A stretch of DNA of 64,000 nt from Taklimakanibacter sp050246735 (GTDB taxonomy: Bacteria; Pseudomonadota; Alphaproteobacteria; Rhizobiales; Aestuariivirgaceae), in NCBI GenBank assembly GCA_050246735.1, contig JBFWVM010000012.1, forward strand, positions 1 to 64,000, in the 5' to 3' direction. A program made the translations under genes and the position numbers. This document shows, piece by piece, positions 7,882 to 15,161 of the stretch; the first letter of the stretch is position 1, and each line of letters opens with the position of its first letter. The notes beneath the pieces were generated by a model, which was not told where the DNA came from, did no database searches, and worked only from the letters and a program-made list of their open reading frames with translations.

Positions 7882-9909
7882 GTGAGTCGGCCATTGCATC
7901 TCGTCGAAGCCTCGATCGCCGAATTGCGCGGCGCGCTCGAGAGCGGCGCCGTCACCAGCGTCGAGCTGGTCGGCGCCTGTCTGCGCCGCATCGCGCATTA
8001 CGACCGCCATGGCATCGCGCTGAACGCCGTGCCGGTGCTCGATCCTTCGATGTTCGAGGCGGCCGCGGCGTCGGACCGGCGCCGCCGCGAGGGCAGGCCG
8101 CTCGGGCCCCTCGACGGCATACCCTACACGGCCAAGGACAGCTACCGGGCGAAGGGCCTGACGGTCGCCGCGGGCTCGCCCGCTTTCGAGCATCTGCGCG
8201 CCGCCGGCGACGCCTTCACCATTGGGCGCCTGCGCGCCGCCGGCGCCGTCCTCATCGGCCTCACCAACATGCCGCCCATGGCCAATGGCGGCATGCAGCG
8301 CGGCGTCTATGGCAGGGCCGAAAGCCCCTACAACGGCGACTATCTGACGGCCGCCTTCGCCTCGGGCTCCTCCAACGGCTCGGGCACGGCGACGGCGGCG
8401 AGCTTCGCCGCCTTCGGCCTCGGCGAGGAGACATGGTCGTCGGGGCGCGCACCCGCGTCGAACAACGGGCTCGTCGCCTACACGCCCTCGCGCGGGGTGA
8501 TCTCGGTGCGCGGCAACTGGCCGCTGGTGCCGACGATGGACGTCGTCGTGCCGCATACGCGCAGCGTCGACGATCTCCTGGAGGTGCTCGACGTCGTCGT
8601 CGCGGACGATCCGGTCGCGCGCGGCGATTTCTGGCGCGTCCAGCCCTGGGTCGAGATCCCCCGTAGCTCCGCGGTGCGGCCCCCGAGCTACACGGCGCTC
8701 GCCGTCGCCGGCGCGCTGAAGGGGGCGCGGCTCGGGGTGCCGCGCATGTATATCGGGCGCGACACGCAAGCCGCCGCGCCGATCGCGACGCGTCCGTCGG
8801 TGCTGGCGCTGTGGGAGACTGCCGCCCGCTGGCTCCGGGCGCTGGGCGCGGAGGTGATCGAGGTCGATTTTCCGGTCGTCTCCAATTACGAGCGCGACCG
8901 TCCCGGCGCGCTGTCCATGGTCGACCGCGGGCTGGTGCCCCGGGGCTTCGCCGGGCACGAGCTGGGAGTCCTGTCCGCCTGGGCCTTCGACGATTTCCTG
9001 CGCGCCAATGGCGACCCGGCGCTTCCCGACCTGGCTCATGTCGATGGCGCCAGGATATTCCCGCAGCCGCCGGGCGCGCTTCCCGACCGCTATGGCGACG
9101 ATGCGAGCCTTGCCGGCTATGTCGGCCTGGCGAAGCGGGGATTTCCGCCGCTTGCCGGGATGCCGGATATCGCCGCCGGCGTCAGGGGGCTCGAACGGGT
9201 GCGCCGGCTCGATTTCGAGGACTGGCTGGACGGGCTGGGCCTCGACGCGGTCGTGCTGCCGGCGGTCGCCGACGTCGGACCGGCCGATGCCGACGTGAAC
9301 GAGGCCTCGGCCGATCTCGCCTGGCGCAACGGGACATGGGTCGCCAACGGCAATCTCGTCTGGCGCCATCTCGGCATTCCGACGGTGACGGTGCCCATGG
9401 GCGTCATGGCCGATATCGGCATGCCGGTCGGCATGACCATCGCCGGCAGGGCCTATGACGACACGCGGCTCCTGCGCTTCGCGGGCGATTTCGACCGCTC
9501 GGCCGGATTGCGCTTGAGGCCGCCGCGCACCCCGGAGCTGCCCGACGATATCTTCGCGCGGCAGCCTTCATTCGCGCCCGAGCCGGGCGCGTCGTTGAGG
9601 CTCGCCATTCACGCCGGGACGCAGGCGCTGGATGCGGTGTTCGATGAGGTGACGGCGCAGGTGGAGTTGAGCGCGGAAGGGCCCGTCGACATTGCGGGCG
9701 CGGTCGTACAGATCCACGTGAACGGCGAGCCGGCCGGGATCCCGGCCGACTGTCCGCCATACAAGGCGCGCCGGACCGTGGCCCGGCTCGAGCACACAAG
9801 AGAGCACAGCGTGTGGCGCAAGCCCTATGGATCGATCGTCACCGCCGTGATCCGCCTCGCCGACGGCCGCAGCGCCGGCGCCTTCGCCGTCACCGGCGGC
9901 ATCATGTGA
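7882..9909 (+). CDS. Amidase-signature hydrolase with C-terminal extension
   Basis: A 675-residue protein starting at GTG 7882 behind GGGAG. The amidase signature core (about 1-530) shows catalytic Lys85 in YTAKDSY, the cis-Ser in FASGSSNGSG (about 161-167) and the nucleophile region GEETWSSGR (181-189), where Ser187 aligns with the usual GGS serine. The normal two glycines are Trp-Ser here. The last ~140 residues are a beta-rich extension of unknown role. Such enzymes hydrolyse carboxamides in the cytoplasm; the substrate is unknown. It interrupts the usual DUF2155-aat neighbourhood and ends 4 bases before the convergent aat gene. Confidence 0.8.
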   Translation: MSRPLHLVEASIAELRGALESGAVTSVELVGACLRRIAHYDRHGIALNAVPVLDPSMFEAAAASDRRRREGRPLGPLDGIPYTAKDSYRAKGLTVAAGSPAFEHLRAAGDAFTIGRLRAAGAVLIGLTNMPPMANGGMQRGVYGRAESPYNGDYLTAAFASGSSNGSGTATAASFAAFGLGEETWSSGRAPASNNGLVAYTPSRGVISVRGNWPLVPTMDVVVPHTRSVDDLLEVLDVVVADDPVARGDFWRVQPWVEIPRSSAVRPPSYTALAVAGALKGARLGVPRMYIGRDTQAAAPIATRPSVLALWETAARWLRALGAEVIEVDFPVVSNYERDRPGALSMVDRGLVPRGFAGHELGVLSAWAFDDFLRANGDPALPDLAHVDGARIFPQPPGALPDRYGDDASLAGYVGLAKRGFPPLAGMPDIAAGVRGLERVRRLDFEDWLDGLGLDAVVLPAVADVGPADADVNEASADLAWRNGTWVANGNLVWRHLGIPTVTVPMGVMADIGMPVGMTIAGRAYDDTRLLRFAGDFDRSAGLRLRPPRTPELPDDIFARQPSFAPEPGASLRLAIHAGTQALDAVFDEVTAQVELSAEGPVDIAGAVVQIHVNGEPAGIPADCPPYKARRTVARLEHTREHSVWRKPYGSIVTAVIRLADGRSAGAFAVTGGIM

Positions 9910-9913
9910 GAGC

Positions 9914-10561
9914 TCAGGCCCCGCCGGCGAGCCGCAGCACGGTTTCCGGCTCGCGATCGCCGGTGAACCTGAAGAAGTCGCCATCCTGGTCTATGGCGCG
10001 CTCGAGCAGCAGGTGATAGTCAGCGCGGCTGACGGTGCGCGCCCCCAGGCTTTCGAGATGCGGCGTCGTGAATTGCGCGTCGAGCAGGCTGAAGCCGCCG
10101 GCCTTGAGCCGCGCCACCAGATGCACGAGCGCCACCTTGCTGGCGTCGGTCTCGCGCGAGAACATGCTCTCGCCGAAGAAGGCGGCGCCGATCCTCACGC
10201 CATAAAGGCCGCCGACGAGCCTTGCGCCGAGCCAGCATTCGACCGAATGGCAGCAGCCCATCCTGAACAGCTGGCCATAGAGCGACTTGATGCGCTGGTT
10301 GATCCAGGTGGTCCTGCGGTCCGGCCGCGCCTCGGCGCAGGCCGATATGACCTCCTGGAAGGCGGTGTCGATGCGGATGTCGAAGCGGCGCCGGCGGATG
10401 CGCTTGCGCAGCGAATGCGAGACATGCAGCCCGTCGAGCGGGAAGATGCCGCGCTCGTCGGGCTCCACCCAATAGAGCGCGTTGTCCTCCGCGCTCTCCG
10501 CCATCGGAAATATGCCGGCGGCATAGGCCTTGAGCAGGATCTGCGGCGTTATCGTGGACAT
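9914..10561 (-). CDS. aat: Leucyl/phenylalanyl-tRNA--protein transferase
   Basis: A 215-residue enzyme that attaches Leu or Phe from aminoacyl-tRNA to proteins with N-terminal Arg or Lys, feeding them to the ClpAP N-end-rule pathway. Family signatures: LLKAYAAGIFPM, LYWVEPDERGIFPLDGLHVS, TTWINQRI, HSVECWLGARLVGGLYGV, FFGESMFSRETDASKVAL and LDAQFTTPHLESLGA. Length is normal. The ATG at 10561 directly abuts the accC stop (TGAATG), so it is probably the last gene of the accB-accC-aat operon. Confidence 0.95.
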   Translation of the reverse strand: MSTITPQILLKAYAAGIFPMAESAEDNALYWVEPDERGIFPLDGLHVSHSLRKRIRRRRFDIRIDTAFQEVISACAEARPDRRTTWINQRIKSLYGQLFRMGCCHSVECWLGARLVGGLYGVRIGAAFFGESMFSRETDASKVALVHLVARLKAGGFSLLDAQFTTPHLESLGARTVSRADYHLLLERAIDQDGDFFRFTGDREPETVLRLAGGA

Positions 10562-11905
10562 TCAGGTACTGTCGATCAGGTATTTCTCGAGCCAGTGAAT
10601 GTCGTAATGGCCGTCGATGATGTCGGGTTCCGCGACCAGGCGCTGGAACAGCGGGATCGTCGTCTCGACGCCCTCGATCACATATTCGTCGAGGACGCGG
10701 CGCAGGCGCATCAGGCATTCGGTGCGCGACTTGCCGAAGACGATGAGCTTGCCGATCAGGCTGTCGTAATAGGGCGGGATGCGGTAGCCGGCATAGAGTG
10801 CCGAATCGATGCGCACGCCGAGTCCCCCCGGCACATGCACGTTCTCGACCCGGCCGGGCGAGGGGGCGAAGGTGGTCGGGTTCTCGGCATTGATGCGGCA
10901 TTCGATGGCATGGCCGGAGAAGACGATGTCGCTCTGCTCGTATTTGAGCTGGGCGCCCGCCGCGACGCGGATCTGCTCGGTCACCAGGTCGAGGCCGGTC
11001 AGCATCTCGGTCACCGGATGCTCGACCTGCAGCCGCGTGTTCATCTCGATGAAATAGAACTCGCCGTTCTCGTAGAGGAACTCGATGGTGCCGACCCCCT
11101 CATAGCCGAGCTTCTGCATCGCCCGCGCCACGCGCCCGCCGATGGCCTCGCGCTGCGCCGCGTTGAGGGCGGGGGAATGGGCTTCCTCCCAGATCTTCTG
11201 GTGGCGCCGCTGCAGCGAGCAGTCGCGCTCGCCCAGATGCACCGCGCGGCCCTGGCCGTCGCCCAGCACCTGGATCTCGATATGGCGCGGCCTTTCCAGG
11301 TATTTCTCCAGATAGACGTCGCCATTGCCGAAGGCCGCCCTGGCTTCGGCCTGGGCGGTCTGGACGGCGTTCTCGAGCTCGGACTCGGAGCGCGCCACCT
11401 TCATGCCGCGCCCGCCGCCGCCCGCCGTCGCCTTGATCAGCACCGGATAGCCGATGTCCCTGGCGACAAGCCGGGCGTCGCCCAGGTCGTCGATGCCGCC
11501 TTCCGACCCCGGCACGACCGGGATGCCGAGCTCCTTGGCGGTGCGCTTCGCCGCGATCTTGTCGCCCATGATGCGGATATGCCGGGACGAGGGGCCTATG
11601 AACTTGATCTTGTGCTCTTCGAGGATCTCGGCGAAGCGGGCGTTCTCCGAGAGGAATCCATAGCCCGGATGCACGGCCTCGGCGCCGGTGATCTCGCAAG
11701 CCGCCACGATGGCGGGGATGTTGAGGTAGCTGTCGCGCGCCGCCGGCGGCCCGATGCACACGCTCTCGTCGGCGAGCCTCACATGCATCGCTTCTTCGTC
11801 GGCCGTCGAATGCACGGCGACGGTCTGGATGCCGAGCTCGCGGCAGGCGCGCATCACGCGAAGGGCGATCTCGCCGCGGTTGGCGATCAGGATCTTGTCG
11901 AACAT
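10562..11905 (-). CDS. accC: Biotin carboxylase subunit of acetyl-CoA carboxylase
   Basis: A 447-residue ATP-grasp enzyme that carboxylates biotin on BCCP using bicarbonate and ATP, the first half-reaction of malonyl-CoA and fatty acid synthesis. Signatures are the N-terminal FDKILIANRGEIALRVMRACRE-like start, HPGYGFLSEN, the glycine-rich ATP loop KATAGGGGRGMK, EMNTRLQVEHPVTE, and the C-terminal biotin-carboxylase region. Length fits the family. It starts 2 bases after the accB stop and abuts aat, indicating one operon. Confidence 0.97.
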   Translation of the reverse strand: MFDKILIANRGEIALRVMRACRELGIQTVAVHSTADEEAMHVRLADESVCIGPPAARDSYLNIPAIVAACEITGAEAVHPGYGFLSENARFAEILEEHKIKFIGPSSRHIRIMGDKIAAKRTAKELGIPVVPGSEGGIDDLGDARLVARDIGYPVLIKATAGGGGRGMKVARSESELENAVQTAQAEARAAFGNGDVYLEKYLERPRHIEIQVLGDGQGRAVHLGERDCSLQRRHQKIWEEAHSPALNAAQREAIGGRVARAMQKLGYEGVGTIEFLYENGEFYFIEMNTRLQVEHPVTEMLTGLDLVTEQIRVAAGAQLKYEQSDIVFSGHAIECRINAENPTTFAPSPGRVENVHVPGGLGVRIDSALYAGYRIPPYYDSLIGKLIVFGKSRTECLMRLRRVLDEYVIEGVETTIPLFQRLVAEPDIIDGHYDIHWLEKYLIDST

Positions 11906-11907
11906 CG

Positions 11908-12393
11908 CTATTCGATCAGCACGAGGGCCTCGCCGTATTCGACGGGGCTGCCATTCTGCACATAGATCTGGGTGACCTTGCCGGCGCGCGGCGCCGGAAT
12001 CTGGTTCATCGTCTTCATGGCCTCGATGATGAGCAGCGTCTGGCCGGCCTTCACCTCGGCGCCGACCTCGACGAAATTGGGAGCGCCGGGCTGCGGGGCG
12101 CGATAGACCGTGCCGACCATGGGCGACTTCACCGCATCGGCGGGAACGGCGGGCGCTGCGGGCTGCGGCGCCGCGCCGGACGGCGGCGCTGCGGCAGCGG
12201 CCGGCTGCGCCATGGCTGCGGGGGCCGCATGGACGGCGCCGCCGCGCGAGACCTTGACCCGCATGCCGTTCTGCTCCAGCTCGATCTCGCTGAGGCCGGT
12301 CTCGTTGAGGAGGTCGGCGAGGTCGCGGATCAGCCCGACCTCGGATCTGCTCGACTGCGGCGTGGCGGCCGGCGCTGTCTTCTTCCCTGGCAT
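11908..12393 (-). CDS. accB: Biotin carboxyl carrier protein of acetyl-CoA carboxylase
   Basis: A 161-residue carrier protein. The N-terminal helix domain is followed by an Ala/Pro-rich linker (about 50-88) and a biotinyl domain with the lipoylation-type site EAMKTMN; Lys127 is the predicted biotinylated residue. Most homologues have EAMKLMN or EAMKMMN, so Thr is a small variation. The ATG at 12393 is chosen because it follows GGGGTAGTCC and gives the normal start MPGKKTA; the frame extends upstream without family similarity. It lies between aroQ (8-base gap) and accC (2-base gap). Confidence 0.95.
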   Translation of the reverse strand: MPGKKTAPAATPQSSRSEVGLIRDLADLLNETGLSEIELEQNGMRVKVSRGGAVHAAPAAMAQPAAAAAPPSGAAPQPAAPAVPADAVKSPMVGTVYRAPQPGAPNFVEVGAEVKAGQTLLIIEAMKTMNQIPAPRAGKVTQIYVQNGSPVEYGEALVLIE

Positions 12394-12401
12394 GGTCAGG
12401 A

Positions 12402-12848
12402 CTACCCCTTCTTGTCGGTCAGGATCTTGTGGATGGCTTCGATGGCCAGTTCGTAGCCTTGTGCGCCGAAGCCGCACAGCACGCCGTCGGCGACCGGCGA
12501 GACGTAGCTGTGATGGCGGAAAGGCTCGCGCTTGTAGATATTGGTGAGGTGGACTTCGACGACCGGGAGCCGGACCGCCTTCAGCGCGTCATGGATCGCG
12601 ATCGAGGTATGGGTGTAGGCGGCGGCGTTGAGGACGATCCCGCTCGCGCCGCCGCGCGCCTCCTGGATCCAGGAGACGAGCTCGCCTTCGCTGTTGCTCT
12701 GACGGAAGGAGATGTCGAGCCCCAGGGCCTTGCCCTTCAGGCGGCAGCGCTCCTCGATGCCCGCCAGCGTCTCCTTGCCGTAAACATCCGGCTCGCGCAG
12801 GCCCAACATGTTCAGATTGGGCCCGTTTATGACATAGACGGGTTTCAT
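12402..12848 (-). CDS. aroQ: Type II 3-dehydroquinate dehydratase
   Basis: A 148-residue cytoplasmic enzyme of the shikimate pathway, converting 3-dehydroquinate to 3-dehydroshikimate. Signatures: INGPNLNMLGLREPDVYG with the catalytic Tyr region, FRQSNSEGELV, GIVLNAAAYTHTSIAIHDAL (with the catalytic His/Asn), and EVHLTNIYKREPFRHHS. Length is normal for the dodecameric type II enzyme. It precedes accB by 8 bases, a common alphaproteobacterial aroQ-accB-accC arrangement. Confidence 0.96.
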   Translation of the reverse strand: MKPVYVINGPNLNMLGLREPDVYGKETLAGIEERCRLKGKALGLDISFRQSNSEGELVSWIQEARGGASGIVLNAAAYTHTSIAIHDALKAVRLPVVEVHLTNIYKREPFRHHSYVSPVADGVLCGFGAQGYELAIEAIHKILTDKKG

Positions 12849-12905
12849 AAGAGCGCTTATAGGCGGTCAGCCCCGCTTCGGGAAGGAGGCGGCTTCAGGC
12901 CATCC

Positions 12906-13661
12906 TCAGCAAAGCTTGCACCCGCCGCTGTCGCGCACCTGCTTGACGGCCGCGGCAAGCACGTCGAAGCCGACCGCTCCGGGGATGACGGTCTCGTCGA
13001 TGATGAAGGCGGGGGTGCCCTGGATCTTGAGGGAATCGGCCAGCTGCATGTTGCGGCTGATCACCTGGTCGACCTCGTCCGCTTCCATGTCGGCCTTGAG
13101 CTTCTCGACGTCGAGCCCGGTCGATTTGGCGATCCGGTCGGCGACCGCTTCGTCGATGCGGCCCTCATGCGCCATCATGGCGAGGTGGTACTCCCAGTAC
13201 TTGCCCTGCTTGCGCGAGGCGAGCGCGGCGCGCGCGGCATAGACCGAGCCCGGGCCCAGTATCGGGAACTCCTTCATCACGAGCCGCAGATCCTTGTCGG
13301 ACTCGATCATCTTCATGACATCGGGAAAGGCGCGCTTGCAGTAGCCGCAATTGTAGTCGAAGAACTCCACCAGCGTGACCTTGCCTTGAGGATTGCCGCC
13401 GACGAGGTCGTCGCCGCTGCGGAAGACCTCGCCCGACATGGCCTTGAGCGAATCGGACCGCGCCGTGTCCTCGGCCGCCTGCTGCTTGCGATCGAGCTCC
13501 TGCATGGCGTCGCGCAGGACTTCCGGATTGTCCATGAGGTACTGGCGGATGATGTCGCCGAGCTCCTGCTTCTGCTCGGGGCTGAATTCGGCCGCCCGCG
13601 CCGGCAGGACGACGAGCAGGGCGGCGAAGGCGATCAGGCAGGCGCGGACGAGCTTGAGCAT
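12906..13661 (-). CDS. DsbA-family thiol:disulfide oxidoreductase with extra C-terminal CxxC
   Basis: A 251-residue exported protein: signal peptide (MLKLVRACLIAFAALLVV...ARA), a helical N-terminal extension (about 28-75, DUF-type region seen in the Com1/BdbD-like group), then a thioredoxin fold with active site C105-G-Y-C108 (FFDYNCGYCKRAFP) and cis-Pro loop GTPAFI. It likely forms or isomerises disulfides in the periplasm. Unusually, the protein ends in GGCKLC, a second CxxC (Cys248, Cys251) at the extreme C-terminus. The start at 13661 follows GAGGATATCCG; the frame is open to 13715. Confidence 0.88.
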   Translation of the reverse strand: MLKLVRACLIAFAALLVVLPARAAEFSPEQKQELGDIIRQYLMDNPEVLRDAMQELDRKQQAAEDTARSDSLKAMSGEVFRSGDDLVGGNPQGKVTLVEFFDYNCGYCKRAFPDVMKMIESDKDLRLVMKEFPILGPGSVYAARAALASRKQGKYWEYHLAMMAHEGRIDEAVADRIAKSTGLDVEKLKADMEADEVDQVISRNMQLADSLKIQGTPAFIIDETVIPGAVGFDVLAAAVKQVRDSGGCKLC

Positions 13662-13722
13662 CGGATATCCTCGGGCCAGGGGAATGACGGTCACCATGCG
13701 CCCATCGCGGGCCAAGGTCCAC

Positions 13723-15093
13723 TCACTCCCGGTTAACGAAGTTCAAAATGTCGTTAGCGCGCAGCCAGTCCGGCGAGCCGCGCTTGAGCGTGGCCATCGC
13801 GACCTTGGCCTTTTCCTCGGCGAGCTTCCTGTCGCCCCTGAAATAGGCCGCTTCCGCGGTGGCCAGATCGGCGCGCGGGATGTCGCCGAGCTGGCCATAG
13901 GCCATCGCCATGAGCTGATAGAGGCTCGGCGTGTCGTCCTCGGTCTTGCGCGCCAGCCTGAGCTCGCTCAGGGCGGCTTTCGCATTGGCCTTGCTCTCCG
14001 TGCCGAGCAGCGCCTGCGCCAGCATGATGCGGATGAGCCCGCTGTTGGGCAGCATCTTCACCGTCTGCCGAAGCGGCCCGACCGCTTGCGCCGGCTGGCC
14101 GCCCTCCAGCAGGGCCTGGCCCTTCAGCTCGTGGAAATAGGGATCGCTCGGCAGGTCGCGGATCAGCGTATCGATGACCTTGACCGCGTTGCGCGTGTCG
14201 CCCCTGCGGAACATGGCGATGGCGCGGGCATAGCGGCCGGGCAGGCTCGTGTCGGATTGCGGATAGCGCTGGAACACCGTCTGCGCCGGCTGCAGGAAGC
14301 CCACGAGCTTCGCCTGCATCAGCTTGTGGCGCAGCATGATCTCCGGCTTGTCGGGCGTATTGAAATATTTGCTGGCCTTGGCCGCGACCTCGAGGTTGCG
14401 GATGCGGTCGAGCGGCATCGGATGCGACAACACATAGGGATCGACGTTGCGCAGCGAGGCGATGGATTCGTTGGCGAGCTTCTGGAACAGGGTGAGCATG
14501 CCCTTGCCGGACTGGCCGGTGGCGGTCAGGAATTTCATCGCCGCCTGATCGGCGGAGCCTTCCAGGGCGCGCGCATAGCTCAGCACCATGCGCTGGGTCA
14601 GCCCCTGGCTTCCCATCATGATCCCGCCGCCGGCCTGGGCGACCTCGCCCTCGCCGGCCACCGCCCCGCCCGCCACGGCGGCGGCGCCGAGCAGCATGCC
14701 GATGATCGCCGCGGTGCTCTTGCGGTCGATCTCGATCTGCATGCGGGCGAGATGGCCGCCGGCGATATGTCCCGTCTCATGGGCGAGGACGCCGATGACC
14801 TCGTTGGGCGTCTTGGCCTGGGTGAGGAGGCCGGTATTGATGAAGATGCGCTGTCCGCCGGCGACGAAGGCGTTGATGCGCGGATCGTTGATGATGTAGA
14901 CGTGGACCGAGCCGGGATTGAGGCCCGCGGCGCGGAAGATCGGCTTGGTGTAGAGCCGCATCAGGCTTTCGATCTCGGCATCGCGAATGAGCGCCGGACC
15001 TTTCCGCCTGCTCTGCGCGGCGGCCGGGCCGATGAGCGCCGCGACGGCAAAGCTCGTCGCACATGCCAGACCTATGATGCGGCGCCAATTCAT
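13723..15093 (-). CDS. M48-family zinc metalloprotease with TPR repeats (BepA-like)
   Basis: A 456-residue exported protein. A signal peptide covers about 1-26. The M48 catalytic motif H105-E-x-x-H109 lies in VLAHETGHIAGGH, and the third zinc ligand is expected in the ARALEGSADQAA helix. The C-terminal half (about 250-456) carries TPR-like helical repeats (QALLEGGQPAQAVGPLRQ). BepA-type proteins assist outer-membrane protein assembly and degrade misassembled LptD/Bam substrates in the periplasm. The ATG at 15093 is preceded by GAGAGGA; a TTG at 15114 in the same frame is less likely. It may share a transcript with the DsbA-like gene 61 bases downstream. Confidence 0.9.
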   Translation of the reverse strand: MNWRRIIGLACATSFAVAALIGPAAAQSRRKGPALIRDAEIESLMRLYTKPIFRAAGLNPGSVHVYIINDPRINAFVAGGQRIFINTGLLTQAKTPNEVIGVLAHETGHIAGGHLARMQIEIDRKSTAAIIGMLLGAAAVAGGAVAGEGEVAQAGGGIMMGSQGLTQRMVLSYARALEGSADQAAMKFLTATGQSGKGMLTLFQKLANESIASLRNVDPYVLSHPMPLDRIRNLEVAAKASKYFNTPDKPEIMLRHKLMQAKLVGFLQPAQTVFQRYPQSDTSLPGRYARAIAMFRRGDTRNAVKVIDTLIRDLPSDPYFHELKGQALLEGGQPAQAVGPLRQTVKMLPNSGLIRIMLAQALLGTESKANAKAALSELRLARKTEDDTPSLYQLMAMAYGQLGDIPRADLATAEAAYFRGDRKLAEEKAKVAMATLKRGSPDWLRANDILNFVNRE

Positions 15094-15161
15094 CCGAAGT
15101 CCTCTCGGGATCAAATGAGGCGAGTTTGAGGCCCCGGCCGCGGTTCACGGCAAAGTGCGTC

